This document shows, one piece after another, positions 55,753 to 63,680 of a DNA stretch of 64,000 nucleotides. Numbering within the stretch: position 1 is the stretch's first letter; every line of letters begins with the position of its first letter. The DNA comes from an uncultured Cellvibrionales bacterium (lineage in GTDB: Bacteria > Pseudomonadota > Gammaproteobacteria > Pseudomonadales > Dasaniaceae). Under the pieces are notes generated by a model. The model was not told the DNA's origin. It saw only the letters and a program-made list of their open reading frames with translations, and did no database searches. Position numbers and translations under genes: made by a program. Location of the stretch: positions 43,268 to 107,267 of the forward strand of contig CAJVZD010000017.1 of the NCBI GenBank assembly GCA_913019905.1. The letters are read 5' to 3'.

Positions 55753-57230
55753 GAGAACATCCCATGCAAAAACCAGCTTTTTTTAATCTGATCTTTAAAA
55801 ATCCAAACGATAGAGCCGTTTGTATGTCTGGCGATGTAGTAGTCCCTAATCTCATGATGTTTCCACCATTGAGTATCAATTCTTTCAGGGCCTTGAAGTA
55901 AATCCAAATGACCTTGCCAATAAAGTGTTTTTTGTTTTTTATGAATTTCTAAAGGTTTTGATAATAACCATAATGGACGAGGCAATAAGGTTTTTTCCTG
56001 TCTATTCTTTTTGTTTTTTTTGGGATTATAGTTGATTTTATGCCAGGATTTTTCCGGCAAATGATCATCGTATGAACTTAGCATGTAGTATTTATTTTCG
56101 CCGAGTCGGCTGGATAACTTGTCTAATAAGAGGGTGAAGTTTTCATCGGCATAGTCATTTTTATCAGGAAAGCCATTGTCATTTTTTGAATCGAACAATG
56201 TGCTGCTACCGATTTGGATGTTCTCGAATTGACTGCAGGACAAAGTGAGAGTCTCTACATTGGAGCGCATCTCGAAATTTTCAAACTTCATCAAAGTGAG
56301 TTCGATTAAGGATGATAGATCGAAAAAATTATGTGAAGACTGAACTGACATAAGGTCCTTTTCACCATCAATGTAGTGCAATTCCCACTCCAGGACGCGA
56401 TTGACCCATTGTCGCAGACGAAGATAGCTTTGTAGTTCAATGAGTAATTTTTGAATCGGGTGATGAAGTTGTTGTTTGTTATCTAGCCCTCCTGCAAAGT
56501 GAAGGCTCATTAGAAAAATATCGGTCGGTGTAAAAAGTGTTTTCAGTTCATTGTCAGAACCTTTTAAAAATTTTATAAGTTGATGGAAATTTTTTCCAAA
56601 GCGTTTTTTAAGTGCTGCTTCGGGTAATTTCAAGAGAGCATCTATTTGAGTTATGCCCATGGATTGTAGTGTTTTTTTAATTTCTTTATCGCAAGGTAAT
56701 AGTGTTATTGGTAAAGAATTAATTGTTTCAAAAATTTTTATTTCGTCTAGTTTAGTTGCTGAAAACCGAAAATTACTAGGTAAGTAATCGCCGTAACTAA
56801 CTAAATAAGCGGCGCTAGGATTGTGAGCCAGGCCGCTATAATAGTGTATTTTACGTTTTCCGATCCCTCGAACTATTTTCTGGTAAAGTTTATTGAAGCC
56901 TCGGTGCAGTCGTAAACTACCTCTTACTTCAATGTGTAATGCTCCGGCATGGGTGTCGATGCTAACCGTAGGTGTGAACCGATAGGCCCACAAAGCAATG
57001 CCTTCCAATAATTGAACTTCTTTTTCCGGCTGGCGCTGTCTGATCGATAAATCAGGGAATAAACTGAGCGCTGTTGCTATCGTTTGTCCCTCTCGTATTC
57101 CTTGTTCATAGGCATTTTTATTACATTGTAAGACAGTATGTTGCTCAACAATTATTGTCGGGTTTGGTGATTCACGGATGCCGATACTATCAAGCATCAA
57201 CGAGGGGAAACGAAAACATAACCACCACAT
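55749..57230 (-). CDS. imuB: ImuB, catalytically inactive Y-family polymerase-like protein
   Basis: A 493-residue UmuC/DinB-fold protein. The N-terminus WLCFRFPSLMLD and the later IEVRGSLRLHRG occupy the places of the metal-binding acids and DEA(Y/F)LD of active Y-family polymerases; the key acids are missing. This agrees with ImuB's known role as a scaffold that links DnaE2 to the beta clamp. The Lys-rich insert around 400-420 (KKNKKNRQEK) and the C-terminal tail are typical. It starts 5 bases after imuA. Confidence 0.93.
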   Translation of the reverse strand: MWWLCFRFPSLMLDSIGIRESPNPTIIVEQHTVLQCNKNAYEQGIREGQTIATALSLFPDLSIRQRQPEKEVQLLEGIALWAYRFTPTVSIDTHAGALHIEVRGSLRLHRGFNKLYQKIVRGIGKRKIHYYSGLAHNPSAAYLVSYGDYLPSNFRFSATKLDEIKIFETINSLPITLLPCDKEIKKTLQSMGITQIDALLKLPEAALKKRFGKNFHQLIKFLKGSDNELKTLFTPTDIFLMSLHFAGGLDNKQQLHHPIQKLLIELQSYLRLRQWVNRVLEWELHYIDGEKDLMSVQSSHNFFDLSSLIELTLMKFENFEMRSNVETLTLSCSQFENIQIGSSTLFDSKNDNGFPDKNDYADENFTLLLDKLSSRLGENKYYMLSSYDDHLPEKSWHKINYNPKKNKKNRQEKTLLPRPLWLLSKPLEIHKKQKTLYWQGHLDLLQGPERIDTQWWKHHEIRDYYIARHTNGSIVWIFKDQIKKSWFLHGMFS

Positions 57231-57235
57231 ACAAT

Positions 57236-58066
57236 TCAGCTTAAGAGTTGTGGTGTAAGTTTATCGGGACGATTTACTGTAAATATTTCATTTTTGGATT
57301 TCCTGCTTTGAGTTATCTGTTTAGAAATATGTTTAATCGTATGCTTTGTCTTTCTAATTTCTGCTGGCGCATAACTAGATCGACGAATATCTTGATAAAC
57401 GGGCCACTCTTGGGGTGATGTTTGTTTAAATAACAAAGATTCAGGACGGTTAACGCTCAGTTGTTGTCCTCCCCAGCCACCGGGTTGCTTTATTATCTCA
57501 AGTAATACCTGTTCCTCTTTAGTACGTAAAGACAAGCGCAACCTTGCCGGTGATGAATGGTCTCGGGTAGAAACAGGTCGGAAATTAATATGTAAACACT
57601 GGCCTTTATTTGCTGCTGCTTGTAAGCGTCGATAAGGCACGACATTTGAGGCTTGCTTTGAAAACCATGTTAATACAATGGCGAATGCGCAAGAACTTAA
57701 TACTTGTTCCGCAGCCCACCACTCATGAGCGAGTTCCGGATAGAGAACAAGGCATTGTGTAGGGTCAATTCCCTGCATATCCAGTGCCGGAGGGTAGGGA
57801 GTAAAGGGGGGATTAAGCCAGGCAATTTTCCGTTTTTTTTTACTGAGCTGCCTCATTACCGGTGTTAATAAACTAATTTCACCGGAGCCCCAGTTTTCGC
57901 ATAGTATTTCTGTAGAGCTATGCAGGGGCCAGCCTCGCCAATGCAAATGACGATCCAGTGAGCTTACACCGGTGCTAATGCTTTTTTCCTGGCCGCTTTC
58001 ACAGCTCCGATTGGGTTTGGCGCGCCAGACCCTGGAGTCTTCCAGTATTTTGTCTATTGATTTCAT
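57236..58066 (-). CDS. imuA: ImuA, RecA/SulA-like translesion synthesis protein
   Basis: A 276-residue ImuA. It opens with a Trp-containing segment (DSRVWRAKPNRS), then a RecA-fold core lacking Walker A: STGVSSLDRHLHWRGWPLHS, STEILCENWGSGEISLLTPV, KIAWLNPPFTPYPPALDM, with a late RLRLSLRTKEE strand. It is the first gene of the SOS-controlled imuA-imuB-dnaE2 operon. The start ATG and its AAGAG ribosome-binding site lie within the left arm of a 56-bp palindrome centred on a LexA box. Confidence 0.93.
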   Translation of the reverse strand: MKSIDKILEDSRVWRAKPNRSCESGQEKSISTGVSSLDRHLHWRGWPLHSSTEILCENWGSGEISLLTPVMRQLSKKKRKIAWLNPPFTPYPPALDMQGIDPTQCLVLYPELAHEWWAAEQVLSSCAFAIVLTWFSKQASNVVPYRRLQAAANKGQCLHINFRPVSTRDHSSPARLRLSLRTKEEQVLLEIIKQPGGWGGQQLSVNRPESLLFKQTSPQEWPVYQDIRRSSYAPAEIRKTKHTIKHISKQITQSRKSKNEIFTVNRPDKLTPQLLS

Positions 58067-58118
58067 GGGACACTCTTAACTACTGTATATGTATACAGTA
58101 GTTAAGAGTGTCCCATGA
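58063..58118. repeat. perfect 56-bp palindrome (27-bp arms) over the imuA start
   Basis: The arms 58063-58089 and 58092-58118 are exact reverse complements around the central TG. The symmetry covers the LexA box, both flanks, the ribosome-binding site and the imuA start codon. The right arm therefore mirrors the same AAGAG...ATG signals on the plus strand. Confidence 0.97.
58083..58098. promoter_or_regulatory. LexA (SOS) box of the imuA-imuB-dnaE2 operon
   Basis: CTGTATATGTATACAG is an almost ideal CTGT-N8-ACAG site. It sits at the centre of the 56-bp palindrome and overlaps the proposed -10. Confidence 0.95.
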
Positions 58119-58123
58119 GGCAA
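58095..58123 (-). promoter_or_regulatory. imuA promoter
   Basis: On the minus strand TTGCCT (58123-58118) and TACTGT (58100-58095) are 17 bases apart, nearly the same hexamers as in the recA promoter. Transcription would start inside the LexA box and give a leader of roughly 25 bases. Because of the palindrome a mirror -10 (58081-58086) faces right, with TTGATT at 58057-58062. Confidence 0.65.
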
Positions 58124-58147
58124 GCAGTTTTTAAGGAAATTAAATAA
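58115..58147 (+). other. 10-codon mirror frame on the plus strand
   Basis: The mirrored ribosome-binding site and ATG lead into a 10-residue frame (MRQAVFKEIK) ending at TAA. It could be translated if the palindrome acts as a bidirectional SOS promoter; there is no other support. Confidence 0.2.
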
Positions 58148-58372
58148 AAGTCTTTTTCATTTTTAGATTAGAGTGGGTTTAAGCATGATCAACAGACGAC
58201 TTTCAAGTTTAATTTACTTCCAAATATCGTCTGCTTGATATTGATGTTTACTGTCAATAATCTGTTGATATACGCTATCATTATGAATTTAAAGGGTTTT
58301 TCTATTCTGTATTACATTCTTTTGATCTGCAGCCGCCTATTAACTCTATGATGTATATCACTGGGTGAATAA

Positions 58373-59320
58373 CTAGGAGTATTCAGGCTCGTCCCACCAT
58401 GGAAAATAGTCGGGCATATCTGTACTCACATTGTCGGGAAAAGTTGCCGGACGTTTTTCCAGAAAAGACATAACACCCTCCGCTGAGTCCCCTTGGCGTC
58501 CTCGTGAAAAAATACCTCGGCTATCTATTTTGTGGGCTTCCATTGGGTCGGCGGCGGCGGACATTCGCCATAACATTTGCCGAGACAGCGCGACTGAAAC
58601 AGGTGCTGTATTATCTGCGATTTCTCTGGCGATTCCTCTGGCAACAGACAGAAGCTCTTCGGGTTTATGTAAAGAGCGTACTAGGCCGCCATTTAATGCT
58701 TCTTGAGCATCAAATACCCGACCTGAAAAGGTCCATTCGAGAGCCTTTGGCATGCCGACAATTCTAGGTAAGAACCAGCTCGAGCAAGCTTCGGGGACCA
58801 TGCCTCGGCGAGTGAATACAAAACCAAAGCGTGCCGATTCTGAAGCGATCCGAATATCCATCGCCAGTTGCATGGTGACGCCAATACCAACGGCTGCGCC
58901 ATTAACGGCTGCAATAACAGGCTTTAGACATTTAAAAATGCGTAAGGTGAGTCTTCCTCCGCCATCTCTAACTGCCTCGTGGGACCAATTAACAGAACCG
59001 TCGTCTTGAATGGCCCCGTCGACATCTTTTCTTTTGAGTTTGGCGTCGTCACTTTGAGGAGATTCGCTGTGTTTTTCGTAATTAAACGTATCGGCGCCCG
59101 ATGATAGATCTGCTCCTGCGCAAAATGCCCGATCTCCAGAGCCTGTTACAATAATTGCACGAATGTCATCATCTGCGTCTGCTTTGTCAAAGGCATCAAT
59201 CATTTCATTCATCATTTCACCGGTAAAGGCGTTCATCTTCTCCGGTCGGTGCAAAGTTAGTGTCAGTATATTGTCTTCTACGTCATATTTAATCGTGTTG
59301 TAAATAGTACTGTTACTCAT
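58373..59320 (-). CDS. crotonase-fold enoyl-CoA hydratase/isomerase (long form)
   Basis: A 315-residue crotonase, about 45 longer than usual because of an insert near 75-115 (SSGADTFNYEKHSESPQSDD and onward) after the first oxyanion block GDRAFCAGADL. The second block is NGAAVGIGVTMQLAMD. The active-site loop FVFTRRGMVPEACSSWFLPR keeps a Glu. RIVGMPKALEWTFSGRVFDA and FLEKRPATFPD are typical of a subgroup often seen in aromatic or terpenoid CoA pathways. AGAGAA precedes ATG. A second crotonase lies 74 bases upstream on the same strand, probably one operon. Confidence 0.92.
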   Translation of the reverse strand: MSNSTIYNTIKYDVEDNILTLTLHRPEKMNAFTGEMMNEMIDAFDKADADDDIRAIIVTGSGDRAFCAGADLSSGADTFNYEKHSESPQSDDAKLKRKDVDGAIQDDGSVNWSHEAVRDGGGRLTLRIFKCLKPVIAAVNGAAVGIGVTMQLAMDIRIASESARFGFVFTRRGMVPEACSSWFLPRIVGMPKALEWTFSGRVFDAQEALNGGLVRSLHKPEELLSVARGIAREIADNTAPVSVALSRQMLWRMSAAADPMEAHKIDSRGIFSRGRQGDSAEGVMSFLEKRPATFPDNVSTDMPDYFPWWDEPEYS

Positions 59321-59394
59321 AGTGAAATTCTCTTTTAATGGTTTTTGAGAAATTACGGGTGGTTATATGAAGTCACCGCCCTAAAGTTTTTTGA

Positions 59395-60225
59395 CTAGCA
59401 ACCTTTAAAAACAGGGGCCTTCTTTTCGACAAAGGCCTTGACTGCTTCGCGATGATCTTCTGTTTGGCCGCAGTGAATATGGTGTGTTGCTTCAAGGTCC
59501 AGACAATCCTCCATATCACCTGAAGATAGAGCGCGATTAAGATTTTCTTTCATATATCGGTAGGCGACAGTAGGGCCGCTAGCTAATCGCGTAGCAATCT
59601 CTTTGGTTTTTTCTGCCAGTTGGTCGGGCTCGCAGGTCCAGTTCGTTAATCCTAGCCGTAGAGCTTCGGCGGCATCGACTCGGTCTGAAAGAAAAAAGAG
59701 TTCTCTCGCTTTTGCCGAGCCCACTAACTGGCTCATAAAAAACGTACCACCATAATCTCCTGAAAAACCTACTTTTGCGAAGGCGGTTGTCATGATGGCA
59801 CTATTAGCCATTACGCGTAGGTCACAGGCTAATGCCATGGATAATCCCGCTCCCGCCGCGGCGCCCGGTAATGCTGCAATAGTGGGTTTTGGCATTTTGT
59901 AAAGTAGTCCCGCAGTCGCTCTTTGCATGACTCTTTGTTGATGGATAGCGCCATCAATTGTTCTGTCGCCTACAGTGCCATCTCCAGAGGCGGCCATACC
60001 CTTAACGTCTCCACCCGCACAAAAACCTTTACCCGCACCTGTTAATACCAGACAGCGTACCTGCGGGTTTAATTCAGCTTCCTGCAATTGGGTTTTTAGC
60101 GCAATCATCATGTCTCCGGACATGGCGTTTCGGGCTTCCGGACGGTTGAGAGTAATGGTTAATATACCAGCGTCGAGTTCGGATAAAAGTTCATTAGTGC
60201 CCGTATCAATGTTTTGAACTGTCAT
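59395..60225 (-). CDS. crotonase-fold enoyl-CoA hydratase/isomerase, PaaG-like
   Basis: A 276-residue crotonase with GKGFCAGGDVKGMA and PGAAAGAGLSMALACD oxyanion blocks. The active-site loop VGFSGDYGG carries an Asp as in PaaG-type isomerases, with no Glu at the classical positions. An Asp/Gly-rich insert (GDGTVGDRTIDGAIHQQ) follows the first block. C-terminal EDHREAVKAFVEKKAPVFKG is canonical. GGGGAA precedes ATG. It is upstream partner of the long crotonase. Confidence 0.92.
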   Translation of the reverse strand: MTVQNIDTGTNELLSELDAGILTITLNRPEARNAMSGDMMIALKTQLQEAELNPQVRCLVLTGAGKGFCAGGDVKGMAASGDGTVGDRTIDGAIHQQRVMQRATAGLLYKMPKPTIAALPGAAAGAGLSMALACDLRVMANSAIMTTAFAKVGFSGDYGGTFFMSQLVGSAKARELFFLSDRVDAAEALRLGLTNWTCEPDQLAEKTKEIATRLASGPTVAYRYMKENLNRALSSGDMEDCLDLEATHHIHCGQTEDHREAVKAFVEKKAPVFKGC

Positions 60226-60546
60226 GATAATTCCCCTTTTAATTTGTGTTAGTTGAAGGTGGTTATTCCTAATAGCTTTCCAATTTATTGTTATGAGTTA
60301 TTCGTGTAAAGGCTAGCGAATATAAAATAATACATGATCTTATCAATAGTAGGCACTGTTTTATACGCTAGTCGGTTTAGCTATTGTTTTCAGCAAAATC
60401 AATGTCGTGGTAGACCGATGTCAATCTAGGGTTTATTATCAGTGCCTTTTATGAATTCAGATCCTAACTTATTGATGGATTTCGAATTTGAATACAAGAA
60501 TTAAATTTTGTTAACTAAAAGAACAATTCGTTGATCGGGAGAGGGT
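60226..60546. other. divergent region between crotonase pair and NUDIX gene
   Basis: Must contain promoters in both directions. I see no clear hexamer pairs, operator or additional gene. Confidence 0.4.
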
Positions 60547-61281
60547 ATGGCCGCAAGTGAAAATTTTGATCCAAAATATATAACGAAAGCTGAGATTCGA
60601 TCAAAAGGACGGGCTGTGCGTCCAAAAGATGCTGCAACTTTGATTATTGTACGTAGAGATGCGAAGCAGCCGAAGATTTTAATGGGTAAGCGTGCCGCTG
60701 GGCACAAATTTATGCCAAATAAATTTGTTTTCCCCGGCGGTAAGGTTGATCCCGGTGATGGACGAATACGGCCACCCAATGATCTTCACCCGGAAGTTCT
60801 TAAGCGTTTAGCAAAGGGTTGTTCGGAAAGTCGAGCAAGAGCCTTGGCGCTGGCAGCTATTAGGGAAACCTTTGAAGAAACAGGACTTGTGCTTGGGGAG
60901 CCCGATACACCAACCCTAAAAACTAAATCTCCGCACTGGAAAGAATTTCTAAACTACGATGTTAATCCCCGGCTTGATACGCTCCATTTAATTGCCCGAG
61001 CGATCACGCCTCCTTATCGTAGCCGTCGTTTTGATGCACGGTTTTTTATGGGTGAAGCAGATTTAATACAGGGCGATGTTCACGAAGCACCCGAAGGGTC
61101 TGGAGAATTGCTTGAGCTTCATTGGGTATCTTTAGAAGACGCTAAAAGCCTCGAATTACCTAACATTACTCGTATGGTGTTGACTGAAGTAGAGCGGCGC
61201 ATTATAGAAGGGCACACGCCGAAAGATGATGGTCCATTTGTTCATTTTCGCAATGGTAAGCCGGTAATGGAAAGGGTCTAA
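60547..61281 (+). CDS. NUDIX hydrolase with expanded Nudix box
   Basis: A 244-residue NUDIX protein. The box starts at FVFPGGKVDPGD (60-71) and resumes at AAIRETFEETGL (103-114), with about 27 extra residues where the standard box has none. The metal-binding REx2EE is intact. Animal NUDT19, a CoA/acyl-CoA diphosphatase, also has an interrupted box. With crotonases on one side and a MaoC hydratase on the other, a CoA-ester substrate is plausible but inferred. ATG follows GGGAGAGGG. It is 75 bases ahead of the MaoC gene. Confidence 0.88.
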   Translation: MAASENFDPKYITKAEIRSKGRAVRPKDAATLIIVRRDAKQPKILMGKRAAGHKFMPNKFVFPGGKVDPGDGRIRPPNDLHPEVLKRLAKGCSESRARALALAAIRETFEETGLVLGEPDTPTLKTKSPHWKEFLNYDVNPRLDTLHLIARAITPPYRSRRFDARFFMGEADLIQGDVHEAPEGSGELLELHWVSLEDAKSLELPNITRMVLTEVERRIIEGHTPKDDGPFVHFRNGKPVMERV

Positions 61282-61356
61282 CCGTTGATAGCTAATTCTC
61301 CAATAATAGATTTTTATAAACGTAACACTCATTAATCGTAATAAAGGATATAGATC

Positions 61357-61818
61357 ATGACTATAGTCGTCCCTAAAGCAGAACTTGCCAATTATATCGG
61401 AAAAGAAATGGAGCCCGGTGAATGGTTTACTATCGATCAGGATAGAGTCAATCAGTTTGCCGATGTTACCGTCGATCATCAATTTATTCATCTTGATGAA
61501 GAGGCGGCCAAGAAAACTCCATTTGGTGGAACCATTGCTCATGGTTTTTTAACATTGTCGCTATTAACTCATTTGGCCTCTAAATCTTCTCTGGTTCCAA
61601 AAGAAATTTTGATGGGGGTAAATTACGGTTTTGAAAAAGTTCGATTTATCAATCCCGTTCGCGTGGGTAGTGAGGTTCGAGCGCTTGTCACTATTGCCGA
61701 TGTGACTGAGAAAAATGCCGGTCAGTATTTGATTAAGCAGGCAATCAGCATAGAAATTAAAGGTCAGGACAAGCCTGCGCTGGTCTGTGAGTGGCTGATT
61801 ATGATGGCGTGTTCATAA
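61357..61818 (+). CDS. MaoC-family (R)-specific enoyl-CoA hydratase
   Basis: A 153-residue hot-dog-fold hydratase. The hydratase-2 motif FADVTVDHQFIHLDEEAA holds the catalytic Asp and His, followed by FGGTIAHGFLTLSL and NYGFEKVRFINPV. It adds water to trans-2-enoyl-CoA to give (R)-3-hydroxyacyl-CoA. AAGGA precedes ATG. It follows the NUDIX gene and ends at a terminator-like hairpin. Confidence 0.94.
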   Translation: MTIVVPKAELANYIGKEMEPGEWFTIDQDRVNQFADVTVDHQFIHLDEEAAKKTPFGGTIAHGFLTLSLLTHLASKSSLVPKEILMGVNYGFEKVRFINPVRVGSEVRALVTIADVTEKNAGQYLIKQAISIEIKGQDKPALVCEWLIMMACS

Positions 61819-62125
61819 AAATAATCAGACTAGATTCTCGTGAGCCTGTTTCGTTGGTTTCTTAATTACTAGCGGCAGGCCACTTGAAAGTAATGAGCCC
61901 ACCTTAATCGGTGGGTATTTTTGAAATAGTATTAGATAAAAATAATGACTATAGCTAAGATTTAAAAGTGTGAAAAAAGCATTCTCTCTTTAACTTAAAT
62001 CCGCTACCTAGGTGTTAGGTGTTAGGTATAAGGCTCGCCGTAATATTTAGGAAGTTTCCGTGACAAATAGACAGCGCTTGTTATCCACTTTTTAACTAGT
62101 GAAACGTGATGACATAGATCAGAAG
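61819..62125. other. convergent gap between MaoC and AraC-type genes
   Basis: Holds the terminator at 61898-61922; nothing else recognised. Confidence 0.4.
61898..61922 (+). terminator. intrinsic terminator after the MaoC gene
   Basis: CCCACC pairs with GGTGGG around a six-base loop, followed by TATTTTT. Confidence 0.75.
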
Positions 62126-63163
62126 TTAATTGCCGACGTTTGAGATTTGTCTTAGACCAAGTTTTCGATAAGCCAAGGGCGTTAATCCCGTCCAGCTTTT
62201 AAAAGCACGAAAAAAGGAGCTTTGTTCAGAGAACCCTAATTTCTCCGAAATCTGTTCGACGCTATGTTGTTGGTTATTGATCAGATTAATAGCCAGGTCA
62301 CGCCTAATTTCCATTTTAATATCCTGAAAACTCGTGCATTCTTTTTTGAGTGCTCGTCGCATGGTTTGCGGGTGCATATCGAAGTACTCGGAGGCCTGAT
62401 CAATATCTGCCGCTTGTTGGTGATTGAGAAGGTTTTTCTCTAGCCAGTTTCTTAGTCTGGTGCCTAAATCATCGGATTGAATGGTTTGTGTGAGCAGTGT
62501 TAACGGCGCAAGTTTCAAAAACTGTTTAAGCTGCTGGCTGTTGCGCACATTTTGCAGTTTATTTGCTTGTGAGTTAAAACTAAGGGCGCACATTTTTTCC
62601 GAAAAATGGGTGGGTGCACCATAAAAAAGATAGCGGTACTCGCTCTCGTATGTCGGCGCTGCATAGTCTAAATCGGCTCTAATTATAGGAATACGTACGT
62701 TGGCCATCCAACACAAAGTGCGATGAATAGTAACCAATAGATGTTCAATGGCATAACTGTTGATAATGTTAGCGTCGGGGCGTCGCGTCAGCTGATAAGT
62801 CGTTATTCGATCGCCCTTAATGATCGTATGAATAAGGCTATTTTCCAGAATATTCATAAAGTCGATAAATATTTTCAGTGCTTCTTCTATGGTCTCAGCG
62901 TTGATAGCGCTGTAGCACATCAATTTAAAGGTGTTTTGCCGCTGAGGTTTGTCCAACAGGCCGAAGGTCTCATCGTCGAGTAATCGCATTAATGAACGAC
63001 TCAAATTTCCATATTTCTGTAGTGTTACTCGGGCTCGACTCTGCTGGAGAATGTCGCAAGATATCTCGTTTTCAAGCAGTATTTTTTCAATGTCATAACC
63101 TCTTATTCTTGCACCTTCAAGCATATCGAGTACAAAGGGTGCTGCCACTGTTATCGCTGTCAT
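62126..63163 (-). CDS. AraC-family transcriptional regulator
   Basis: A 345-residue regulator of the OruR/ArgR-like layout. A long N-terminal ligand domain of the 'arabinose-binding-domain' type (about 20-205, with FGLLDKPQRQNTFKLMCYSA) is followed by two C-terminal helix-turn-helix motifs (about 250-335). These include IDQASEYFDMHPQTMRRALK and VEQISEKLGFSEQSSFFRAF with WTGLTPLAYRK. Such proteins often activate fatty-acid or related catabolic operons. The divergent thiolase operon at 63681 and the acyl-CoA genes to the left are candidate targets. Confidence 0.93.
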   Translation of the reverse strand: MTAITVAAPFVLDMLEGARIRGYDIEKILLENEISCDILQQSRARVTLQKYGNLSRSLMRLLDDETFGLLDKPQRQNTFKLMCYSAINAETIEEALKIFIDFMNILENSLIHTIIKGDRITTYQLTRRPDANIINSYAIEHLLVTIHRTLCWMANVRIPIIRADLDYAAPTYESEYRYLFYGAPTHFSEKMCALSFNSQANKLQNVRNSQQLKQFLKLAPLTLLTQTIQSDDLGTRLRNWLEKNLLNHQQAADIDQASEYFDMHPQTMRRALKKECTSFQDIKMEIRRDLAINLINNQQHSVEQISEKLGFSEQSSFFRAFKSWTGLTPLAYRKLGLRQISNVGN

Positions 63164-63680
63164 TCTGTGCTACTTATCTGTTTAAAAGGAGGTGCTAAAT
63201 CGACAAAGTGTAACCAAAAGCCATTTTTTATACAACTTTATGCCATTGTATCGGAGGCCCGCTGGGGCCAAGATAGTGGTCTATTTGCATTTTCAGAGTT
63301 CAGCGTATGCTCGCTGAAAATCGGCATATGTTGGATTCTCTCGATCTGTGCGGAACGTGAAAAGAGACAGCAGAGCGAGTTGTAATAAAAGGGCCTGTTT
63401 ATTACAACTTGCCTAAACAACGTCTGCCAAAAAACGCACCCATAAGGGAAAAGTATGGGAGGTGTAGAAACTGCATTGGACATTATATCAGGTGTCTTGC
63501 ACGATAAACTCATTACCTACCAGCAATTCTCACAAACTTTTAGTTTCGAAATTCGGAGAATGAAATGTATCGACAGATCAGGACTTTTCGAAAGAAGGAT
63601 GCAGCTGACAGGGCACAACCAGCAAGGCACAACCAATTAGAGTCCGACCAATAAGAGTCCAACCAAGAGAGGAACAAGCA
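63164..63680. other. divergent region between the AraC-type regulator and thiolase
   Basis: Probable control region of the thiolase operon. The 63455-63640 frame lacks a ribosome-binding site and family resemblance. The right end contains tandem duplications at 63612-63665. Confidence 0.4.
63612..63665. repeat. adjacent 14-bp and 15-bp tandem duplications
   Basis: GGCACAACCA recurs with period 14 (63612, 63626). CCAATTAGAGTCCGA is then followed by CCAATAAGAGTCCAA (63633-63647, 63648-63662). They end 15 bases before the thiolase start. Confidence 0.8.

Noticed and set aside
63455..63640. 61-codon frame upstream of the thiolase
   Set aside because: Overlaps tandem repeats, no ribosome-binding site; the thiolase start at 63681 is clear.
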